In this document: piece after piece, positions 7,197 through 12,168 of the stretch
How the letters are laid out: each line of letters begins with the position of its first letter
Numbering within the stretch: position 1 is the first letter of the stretch
Origin: Prochlorothrix sp035285005
GTDB taxonomy: Bacteria; Cyanobacteriota; Cyanobacteriia; Prochlorotrichales; Prochlorotrichaceae
Assembly: GCA_035285005.1 (NCBI GenBank)
Contig: JAYKIB010000176.1
Span: 1-12,168, forward strand
Length of the DNA stretch: 12,168 nt
Direction: 5' to 3'
Notes under the pieces: generated by a model
Told to the model about the DNA's origin: nothing
The model's database searches: none
The model's input: the letters and a program-made list of their open reading frames with translations, nothing else
Position numbers and translations under genes: made by a program

Positions 7197-7297
7197 GGGC
7201 ACCTCGATATCATCCGAATTTTTGGGAGACAGCCCCCGCAAGAATCGGGGTTTGGGTTGGGCGGCGAAGCCGCCCAACCCAATTAATCGAGGTGCCC
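7197..7297 (-). repeat. 99-bp TIR/hairpin repeat, copy G
   Basis: Outer arms GGGCACCTCGAT and ATTAATCGAGGTGCCC. The perfect 14-bp GGGCGG-type stem with GAA loop sits near the right end, so this copy is inverted. The bases ATCA lie directly outside both ends (7193-7196 and 7298-7301), a possible 4-bp target duplication. It lies 17 bp after the glycosyltransferase stop. Confidence 0.93.
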
Positions 7298-7334
7298 ATC
7301 AGCAAGTATGGGCCAGGGTGAGGTGTTGTGGAAC

Positions 7335-7420
7335 AGCGTGAGACTTGCAGTGCCCACGGCAGAATCAGAGTTGTGGGGGGCGGCTTCGCCGCCCCCCACA
7401 ATTAATCGAATTGGATTAAT
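7335..7420 (-). repeat. 99-bp TIR/hairpin repeat, copy H (one end decayed)
   Basis: A perfect 14-bp stem (7371-7384 with 7388-7401, loop TTC) has a stem sequence seen in no other copy (TTGTGGGGGGCGGC). Next to it is TGCCCACGGCAGAATCAGAG, the reverse complement of the copy A/C/F spacer. The ATTAATCGA after the stem is followed by diverged sequence and the far TIR is missing. It is close behind copy G in the same orientation. Confidence 0.85.
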
Positions 7421-7489
7421 CGTGGGATCCGGACCTAGCAGGGAAGCGCCCAAAACAAGCCTCTGCCATAGGTTTCTGAGACAAGTTAA

Positions 7490-7711
7490 CACTTTGCAAT
7501 ATTTTGAACTATAAATCTAAAGGAAATATTACGAAATCCTAGGGCCGTGACAAAAGTTTGTAATTCTTAAATGTAATCAAACGGAGTCAGCTTAGATAAA
7601 GACTCTGAACCATAAATAACTGCTATAACAAACCTAGCAAGGCGCCAACTCTCGATCGGGGGTTGGTGCTTTGCTGTGCCTGGGTATCACCGTCTTGGAG
7701 AAGTGTCCCCT
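7490..7711 (+). promoter_or_regulatory. AT-rich leader/promoter region of proB with hairpin
   Basis: About 150 bases (7490-7640) are strikingly AT-rich compared with the rest. They contain TATAAC at 7624-7629 as a possible -10 box (no clear -35), and a GAGTC/GACTC inverted repeat at 7584-7605. A further stem, GCGCCAAC (7642-7649) with GTTGGTGC (7662-7669), lies 42 bp before the proB start and could be a leader structure or a weak terminator. No known riboswitch is recognised. Confidence 0.4.
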
Positions 7712-8845
7712 ATGTCCCTACCTACTCACCCGATCGTTGTGGTCAAAATTGGTACATCAAGCTTGACTCGACCGGACACGGGGATGTTAGCCCTCTCGAC
7801 GATCGCCACCTTGGCAGAGGAGCTGAGCCATCTCCAAACCCAGGGCTATCGGGTGGTGCTGGTGTCCTCGGGGGCGGTGGGGGTGGGCTGTGCCCGCCTG
7901 GGCCTGGGGGAGCGACCCCGGAGTATTGCTCTGAAGCAGGCTGTCGCAGCGGTGGGCCAGGGCCGCTTAATGCGAATTTATGACGATTTTTTTACCTCGT
8001 TGAACCAGCCGATCGCCCAGGTCCTCCTGACACGGGGGGATTTGATGGAGCGTAATCGCTATGTCAATGCTTACCGAACCTTCCAAGAGCTGTTACGGCT
8101 GGGGGTGGTGCCGATCGTCAACGAAAACGATACGGTGTCCGTGGATGAGTTGAAGTTCGGTGATAACGATACCCTGTCAGCCCTGGTGGCCAGTTTAGTG
8201 GGGGCAGACTGGCTCTTTTTGCTCACGGATGTGGATCGGCTCTATTCCGATGATCCCCGAAGCAATCCCGATGCAAAGCCGATCGACTGGGTTCAGGATT
8301 TGGAAGACTTGGAAGCACTCCAGGTACAAACGGGAAAGGCCGGCAGCCAGTGGGGTACGGGGGGCATGGTGACCAAACTACAGGCGGCCCGCATTGCTAC
8401 CCAATCGGGGGTACGGATGGTGATTACGGAGGGTCGATCGCCCCAGAATTTGAGCCGAATCTTGGCCGGAGAAACCCTAGGCACCCACTTTGCCGCCCAG
8501 GATAGGGCCATTAATGCCCGTAAACGCTGGATTGCCCATGGTTCAATGCCTTTGGGAACGCTTTATGTGGATGCAGGCGCGGTGAAGGCCCTGCGCCATG
8601 GGGGCAAGTCCTTACTGGCGGCGGGCATTGTGGAGGTGGAGGGTGAGTTCCAGCGGCGCGATGCGGTGTTGGTGTGCGATACCCAGGGGGAAACCGTGGG
8701 CCGTGGTATGAGTGGCTACAGTAGTGCGGAGCTGCACCAAATTCAGGGTCGTAAAACCCAGGAAATTGTGGACATTCTGCAACTGGAGAGTCCAGAGGAT
8801 GTGTTAGAGGTGATTCACCGCGATAATCTGGTTCTCATGCGTTGA
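7712..8845 (+). CDS. proB: Glutamate 5-kinase, ProB, with C-terminal PUA domain
   Basis: Phosphorylates L-glutamate to glutamyl 5-phosphate with ATP, the first and usually proline-inhibited step of proline synthesis; cytosolic. The ATG at 7712 (377 aa) is preceded by GGAG at 7697-7700; a GTG at 7676 would add 12 unlikely residues. The amino-acid kinase domain spans residues 1 to about 255: VVKIGTSSL (10-18), SSGAVG (52-57), NENDTVSVDELKFGDND (137-153) and GTGGMVTKLQAA (215-226). The PUA domain follows from about 281 (LGTLYVDAGAVKALRHGGKS...). The length matches bacterial two-domain enzymes. proA is not adjacent. ArsR begins 75 bp downstream on the same strand without an obvious terminator, so some read-through is possible. 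Confidence 0.97.
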   Translation: MSLPTHPIVVVKIGTSSLTRPDTGMLALSTIATLAEELSHLQTQGYRVVLVSSGAVGVGCARLGLGERPRSIALKQAVAAVGQGRLMRIYDDFFTSLNQPIAQVLLTRGDLMERNRYVNAYRTFQELLRLGVVPIVNENDTVSVDELKFGDNDTLSALVASLVGADWLFLLTDVDRLYSDDPRSNPDAKPIDWVQDLEDLEALQVQTGKAGSQWGTGGMVTKLQAARIATQSGVRMVITEGRSPQNLSRILAGETLGTHFAAQDRAINARKRWIAHGSMPLGTLYVDAGAVKALRHGGKSLLAAGIVEVEGEFQRRDAVLVCDTQGETVGRGMSGYSSAELHQIQGRKTQEIVDILQLESPEDVLEVIHRDNLVLMR

Positions 8846-8920
8846 GAAGAGTAGCGGGATAGACTGGGGAGGCACAGATTCAGTGCGGTTTTTGCAAATG
8901 TAGGGCTTTGTAGTCAAAAC

Positions 8921-9331
8921 GTGACTGACGATCGATCGGCCTCAACACCAACCCATCAGAACCAACCCCAGGCTCGGCCCCAGGCCCAGTCCCCATCCCA
9001 GTCTGGAGCCCAGTCCCCATCGGCTGAGACTCGGGCCGTTTTACGGGCAGGATTCCAGGCATTGTCTGACCCCCTGCGACTCGAAATCGTGGAGCTGCTG
9101 CGCGATCGAGAAGCCTGTGTCTGCGATATTCAAGATGAACTATCGGTTTCTCCCTCTAAGCTATCCTTTCACCTCAAAACCCTGAAAAACGCCCAGATTC
9201 TCCAAAGTCGTCCACAGGGACGCTGGATTTACTACAGTTTGAATCGGTCCCAACTGATGGCCCTCGAACAGTATCTCGCCGCTTTTCGCGGCTCCGGTTC
9301 GATCGCACCGGCCCGCCCTTGCTCTGACTAA
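8921..9331 (+). CDS. arsR: ArsR/SmtB-family metalloregulator (likely arsenic repressor)
   Basis: A dimeric winged-helix repressor expected to leave DNA on binding As(III)/Sb(III). The start is GTG at 8921; no ATG is usable before the domain and the ribosome site is weak. Residues 1-36 are a Gln/Pro/Ser-rich tail. The domain runs 37-122: QALSDPLRLEIVELL, then EACVCDI with Cys66 and Cys68 (equivalent to the ELCVCDL metal motif of classical ArsR), recognition helix SVSPSKLSFHLKTLKNA (75-91) and wing GRWIYYSL (100-107). An extra Cys134 near the C-terminus might add a third ligand. The permease-reductase gene 381 bp downstream on the same strand is the probable target, with an inverted-repeat operator over its -35 box. 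Specificity for arsenic rests on motif and neighbour together. Confidence 0.93.
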   Translation: MTDDRSASTPTHQNQPQARPQAQSPSQSGAQSPSAETRAVLRAGFQALSDPLRLEIVELLRDREACVCDIQDELSVSPSKLSFHLKTLKNAQILQSRPQGRWIYYSLNRSQLMALEQYLAAFRGSGSIAPARPCSD

Positions 9332-9514
9332 GGGGCTAGCGTGGATGATCTGCAAGTCTATCCAAGGCAACGGCGAGGTCCGTTGCGCGGTGTCGCAGCG
9401 GAGCCCCTCCGCGCTGTGGGGATGATCCCAGACGAGCCCGCCCAGGGACAGGGTGGAGCGACCGCCATAGACAAGGGACAGCCGCCGTAAAAACCGGACC
9501 GACACAACACGTTT
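9332..9514. other. Intergenic segment after arsR with small hairpins
   Basis: No gene is seen. GCAACGG (9367-9373) pairs with CCGTTGC (9380-9386), and CAGCGGAG...CTCCGCGCTG forms an imperfect second stem near 9396-9416. Together they could end the arsR transcript, though no T run follows either. Confidence 0.35.
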
Positions 9515-9613
9515 GGACACCTCGATTAATTGGGTTGGGCGGCTGCGCCGCCCAACCCAACCCCAATTCTTGCGTGGGTCACCGGGCAAAAATTAGGATT
9601 AATCGAGGCGCCC
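9515..9613 (+). repeat. 99-bp TIR/hairpin repeat, copy I (between arsR and acr3-arsC)
   Basis: Left arm GGACACCTCGATTAATT, right arm ATTAATCGAGGCGCCC (two mismatches between arms). The perfect 14-bp GGGCGG-type stem has loop TGC rather than GAA. The spacer TTCTTGCGTGGGTCACCGGG is shared with copy J; the two copies differ at about 8 of 99 positions. It ends 7 bp before the direct repeats of the acr3-arsC control region. Confidence 0.95.
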
Positions 9614-9620
9614 TTCAAAC

Positions 9621-9652
9621 CCAACACATTTCAAATCCAACACATTTCAAAT
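9621..9652. repeat. Perfect tandem pair of a 16-bp unit in the acr3-arsC control region
   Basis: CCAACACATTTCAAAT occurs at 9621-9636 and 9637-9652. Each unit contains the half-site ATTTCAA (9628-9634 and 9644-9650). With the inverted half-site TTGAAAT at 9657-9663 this makes three candidate repressor half-sites. Confidence 0.9.
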
Positions 9653-9685
9653 TTTCTTGAAATATAGACGCGAAGCGCCTAGGAT
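9644..9685 (+). promoter_or_regulatory. Predicted promoter and ArsR operator for acr3-arsC
   Basis: TTGAAA (9657-9662) and TAGGAT (9680-9685) are separated by exactly 17 bp, a good sigma70-type promoter, with start expected near 9692, only about 20 nt before the ATG. The -35 box is the right arm of the perfect inverted repeat ATTTCAA-N6-TTGAAAT (9644-9663). ArsR-family operators often have this two-arm form with about 6 bp between, so ArsR bound here would exclude RNA polymerase. That binding is inference. Confidence 0.7.
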
Positions 9686-9712
9686 AAGAGCGTTGTCAGG
9701 TTTGGAACCCCT

Positions 9713-11452
9713 ATGTCCTCCTCATCTGCATCCCCCACTACCGCCTCGTCAGAAGCCGTCCAGGCTGGCGGTTCCCTCAGCTTTTTTGAGCGTTATCTCA
9801 GCCTTTGGGTCTCACTCTGCATTGGTGTCGGCATTGGCCTGGGTCACCTGGTACCCCAGATGGCCACCCTGTTGGACTCCCTGAGCCTCTTTCAAGTCTC
9901 CCTACCGATCGCGGTCTGTCTCTTCTGCATGATGTACCCGATCATGGTCAAAATTGACTTTGGCCAAACCCAACGGGCCATCAATGCCCCGAAGCCCGTG
10001 CTACTGACCCTGGCTATGAACTGGCTGGTCAAGCCCTTCACCATGGTCCTCTTCGCCCAAATTTTCCTGGGCGGGTTATTTCAACGTTGGATTCCGGGCA
10101 GTGAGCAGTTAATCAGCGGCGAGACGATCGCCCTGAGCGACTCCTACATTGCTGGCGCAATTTTACTGGGTGTAGCGCCCTGTACCGCCATGGTGCTGAT
10201 GTGGGGCTATCTCTGCTATGGCAACCAGGGCCACACCCTCGCCATGGTGGCCCTGAACTCCCTGGCCATGGTGCTGCTCTATGCTCCCCTGGGCCGCTGG
10301 CTCCTCGCCACCAACGATCTGGTGGTCCCCTGGGCCACGATCGCCCTCTCGGTTTTGATCTACGTCGGTCTTCCCCTAGCCGCTGGCATACTCTCCCGCC
10401 GCTGGATTCTGCGGCACAGGGGACTCGCCTGGTTTAATCGGGTTTTTCTGCCCTGGCTTAGTCCCGTGGCGATCGTAGCCCTGCTCCTCACCCTCGTCTT
10501 GCTCTTCGCCCTCAAAGGAGAATTGATTTGGGCTAATCCTGGCCATATTCTCCTCATTGCGGTGCCCTTAACCCTCCAAACCCTCTTTATCTTTGCCCTG
10601 ACCTATGGTGTGGCTAAAAGCCTCGGTTTGGTCTACGAAGATGCAGCGCCAGCGGCTCTAATTGGAGCCAGTAACCATTTTGAGGTGGCGATCGCAACCG
10701 CTGTCAGTCTCTTTGGCTTGAACTCCGGTGCCGCCCTCGCCACGGTGGTTGGGGTTTTGATTGAAGTTCCTCTGATGTTGGCCCTGGTGGAAGTGTGCAA
10801 AAGAACCGCCCCCTGGTTTCCCCGGGCGATCACCAAGGCAACCCTGCCCGATCCACGTTGTTTTCCGGCAACCCAGCTCACCACAACTGGGACTTCGGGC
10901 GCTGCTACCTCCGCTAGCTCCCCATCTACCCTCTCCCCGTCTGCTGCTGTTGCATCCACCTCCCCCATGAATACTCCCATACCGCCAGCTGATGTATCAC
11001 CACCGGCTAATACTGCTCCCCGGTCCGCCGATGCTCCCCGGTCTCGCGTTATGCCCCTACCTCGCGTTATGTTTGTGTGCCGGAAAAACTCCGCCCGTTC
11101 CCAAATGGCCGAAGCCTTTGCCAGCCGTCTGGGGGAGGGACGAATTTCGGTCACCAGTTCAGGACTAGAGGCCAGTGAGATTAATCCAGGCGCGATCGAG
11201 GCTATGGCAGCCGTGGGCTATAGCCTCGATCGCCAATACTCCAAAGCCCTGTCGGACTTCCGCCCCGAGGACTTTGATTGGGTCATTTCCCTGTGTGGCT
11301 GTGGCGTGAGTTTGCCCGACGCATGGGTACAACGATCGGGGTTTGAAGACTGGGATTTACCCGACCCCGCTGAAGCTCCCGATCTATTTCCATCGGTGCG
11401 AGACCAAATTCACGATCGGGTTCAACAACTCCTCACTCAGATCGCAGTCTAG
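9713..11452 (+). CDS. acr3-arsC: Fused ACR3 arsenite exporter and LMW-PTP-type arsenate reductase
   Basis: Residues 21-375 are an ACR3 permease of about ten hydrophobic segments. APCTAMVLMWGYL carries Cys157, the conserved arsenite cysteine, and GVLIEVPLML carries Glu351, the conserved acidic residue near the end of the carrier. Residues 386-447 are a Ser/Thr/Ala/Pro-rich linker. Residues 449-579 are an arsenate reductase of the low-molecular-weight phosphatase fold: P-loop CRKNSARS (Cys456 to Arg462), Cys528 and Cys530 in LCGCGVSLP, and the DP motif in DWDLPDP (549-551). The reductase should face the cytosol and hand As(III) to the pump. Cys456/528/530 have the same spacing as Cys8/80/82 of the Synechocystis glutathione/glutaredoxin-dependent ArsC. 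The frame is continuous through the junction, so no frameshift explains it. Start ATG at 9713; ribosome site weak. Confidence 0.95.
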   Translation: MSSSSASPTTASSEAVQAGGSLSFFERYLSLWVSLCIGVGIGLGHLVPQMATLLDSLSLFQVSLPIAVCLFCMMYPIMVKIDFGQTQRAINAPKPVLLTLAMNWLVKPFTMVLFAQIFLGGLFQRWIPGSEQLISGETIALSDSYIAGAILLGVAPCTAMVLMWGYLCYGNQGHTLAMVALNSLAMVLLYAPLGRWLLATNDLVVPWATIALSVLIYVGLPLAAGILSRRWILRHRGLAWFNRVFLPWLSPVAIVALLLTLVLLFALKGELIWANPGHILLIAVPLTLQTLFIFALTYGVAKSLGLVYEDAAPAALIGASNHFEVAIATAVSLFGLNSGAALATVVGVLIEVPLMLALVEVCKRTAPWFPRAITKATLPDPRCFPATQLTTTGTSGAATSASSPSTLSPSAAVASTSPMNTPIPPADVSPPANTAPRSADAPRSRVMPLPRVMFVCRKNSARSQMAEAFASRLGEGRISVTSSGLEASEINPGAIEAMAAVGYSLDRQYSKALSDFRPEDFDWVISLCGCGVSLPDAWVQRSGFEDWDLPDPAEAPDLFPSVRDQIHDRVQQLLTQIAV

Positions 11453-11579
11453 GGTAGCTGAGATCCCCGCTGGGTAATCTCACGGGTCAGGAAAGGATGC
11501 CTGACGATACCCAAGGGAGTCTAGATCATCAGATCCTGGCGGGTGAGGGACTACCCTTCGAGGATATTTATAAATCGAA

Positions 11580-11754
11580 GAAAATCCCCTGACCCCCCTT
11601 TACAAGGAGACGGACTGGGTACCTCGATTAATTGGGTTGGGCGGCTGTGCCGCCCAACCCAACCCTGATTCTTGCGTGGGTCACCGGGCAAAAATTCGGA
11701 TTAATCGAGGTACCCGCCTTTCCTTCTTCCTTCAAAAGGGGGACTGGGGGGGAT
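11580..11754. repeat. Second palindromic repeat (C/G-run type) split by copy J
   Basis: Left half, 11580-11607: AAAATCCCCTGACCCCCCTT followed by TACAAGG. Right half, about 11731-11754: TTCAAAAGGGGGACTGG then a G run and ATT. The halves are approximate reverse complements and match the general form of a C-run/G-run palindromic repeat common in cyanobacterial intergenic DNA. The 99-bp copy J lies between them. Confidence 0.65.
11617..11715 (+). repeat. 99-bp TIR/hairpin repeat, copy J (after acr3-arsC)
   Basis: Left end GGGTACCTCGATTAATT, right end ATTAATCGAGGTACCC. Both ends differ from the family by a paired change (C to T on the left, G to A on the right) that keeps the arms perfectly complementary. 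The 14-bp GGGCGG-type stem has loop TGT. The spacer is nearly that of copy I, in the same orientation, 165 bp after the permease-reductase stop. Confidence 0.95.
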
Positions 11755-11850
11755 TCTGCAAGGGCCGACGGCACCTAGCCGAAGTTGTCAAACATCCTCC
11801 TAGGGCCTGCCCTTGCTAAAGACTGCCCCATAGCCTAAGCGTGACTGGCC

Positions 11851-11893
11851 AGGATGTTGGCCCTGGTGAAAATGTGCCCCAAAACCATCCCAC
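11851..11893 (+). pseudogene. Possible remnant of an acr3-like gene (about 40 bp)
   Basis: GATGTTGGCCCTGGTG at 11853-11868 is identical to 10774-10789 in the ACR3 domain, and the next 25 bases agree at most positions. In the same frame the remnant reads MLALVKMCPKTIPP against MLALVEVCKRTAPW. Nothing upstream resembles the rest of the permease and no longer frame is preserved. It may be a scar of a duplication, or chance. No other gene is seen from 11716 to 12067. Confidence 0.3.
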
Positions 11894-12067
11894 CGCATCC
11901 ACTTCTGGGCCATGGTCTCCCCCTGCCCCCCAGGGTAAGCGCGTCTGGAATGGGGTTGACACAGGGGCTACAGAGATGGGGTCTAGGAAAGAGGGAAACT
12001 AGGGTATCCCCCAAGGAGCAACCCAGTCCGTCGAGGGGAGTCGTGCCGTTATCGTGTTGAGAACCCC

Positions 12068-12168
12068 ATGTCCACCCCAGCCCGTCGAGTCAGTGGTGAA
12101 TCCTTAAAGAGTGAGCTAGAGCATCTGAGTCCTGTCGGTCTCAAAGGGAGCTTAGAGGAAGGGTTTGG
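12068..12168 (+). CDS. 5' end of an unidentified gene (partial, runs off window)
   Basis: The ATG at 12068-12070 opens a frame to the window edge, 33 complete codons, beginning MSTPARRVSGESLKSELEHL and continuing SPVGLKGSLEEGFG. An in-frame TAG at 11984 bounds it and no other usable start lies between. GTTGAG about 7-12 nt upstream is a weak ribosome site. The start is hydrophilic with no signal peptide; no family is recognised. Composition looks coding, but the short length limits certainty. Confidence 0.45.
   Translation, partial: MSTPARRVSGESLKSELEHLSPVGLKGSLEEGF

Noticed and set aside
7642..7669. Hairpin before proB as a tRNA or known riboswitch
   Set aside because: No cloverleaf arms, no T-loop sequence and no match to a riboswitch core that I recognise; it is kept only as an unassigned stem.
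10633..11154. Minus-strand 173-codon frame inside the acr3-arsC gene
   Set aside because: Antisense shadow created by the Ala/Ser/Pro-rich linker codons; no coding features.
9713..11452. Fusion as an assembly artefact joining two adjacent genes
   Set aside because: The frame is continuous over about 60 linker codons with normal codon use, no start-like ribosome site precedes the reductase domain, and no stop or homopolymer run lies at the junction. It remains testable by resequencing.
99..11715. Reading the repeats as a CRISPR array
   Set aside because: Copies are about 99 bp with terminal inverted arms, far apart and in both orientations, with genes between them. There are no regular spacers and no cas genes.

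Overview
This is a stretch of cyanobacterial chromosome. The evidence is a SasA-type clock kinase with its KaiB-like domain, HIP1-type octamers (GCGATCGC, for example at 2871-2878 and 6296-6303), many CGATCG cores, and cyanobacterial forms of threonine synthase and glutamate 5-kinase. Base composition is GC-rich apart from an AT-rich leader before proB. I cannot name the genus from sequence alone.

Layout, left to right: the 3' end of an unidentified + strand gene (1-86); a 67-residue conserved-looking small protein on the minus strand (280-483); a gene-poor stretch with three repeat copies; threonine synthase thrC on the minus strand (1232-2410), preceded by and overlapping a small minus-strand ORF (2407-2610); an exported beta-barrel-like protein (3269-3796, +) convergent with the circadian kinase sasA (3933-5114, -); about 0.65 kb without a convincing gene; a GT4 glycosyltransferase (5978-7180, +); glutamate 5-kinase proB (7712-8845, +); an arsenic module of arsR (8921-9331, +) and a fused arsenite permease-arsenate reductase (9713-11452, +); a gene-poor tail; and the first 33 codons of an unidentified gene (12068-12168, +).

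The arsenic module should work as a unit. ArsR, with a CxC metal-site motif, is the likely repressor. The acr3-arsC promoter has a -35 element (TTGAAA) lying inside a perfect 7-6-7 inverted repeat, itself part of a tandem pair of 16-bp units. The product joins an ACR3 arsenite exporter to a LMW-phosphatase-fold arsenate reductase. The reductase cysteines are spaced exactly like Cys8/Cys80/Cys82 of the Synechocystis enzyme, so As(V) could be reduced and As(III) exported by one polypeptide.

The other dominant signal is a family of about 99-bp intergenic elements: nine clear copies plus one relic. Each has terminal inverted repeats (about GGGCACCTCGATTAAT) and an internal 14-15 bp hairpin, with no protein. 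The stem sequence differs between copies while both arms stay complementary, which argues for selection on structure or for structure-guided copying. Two close copies in the same orientation bracket the acr3-arsC gene, and one of these sits inside another palindromic repeat. The remaining genes are housekeeping (amino-acid synthesis, clock output, sugar transfer) and do not form one pathway.
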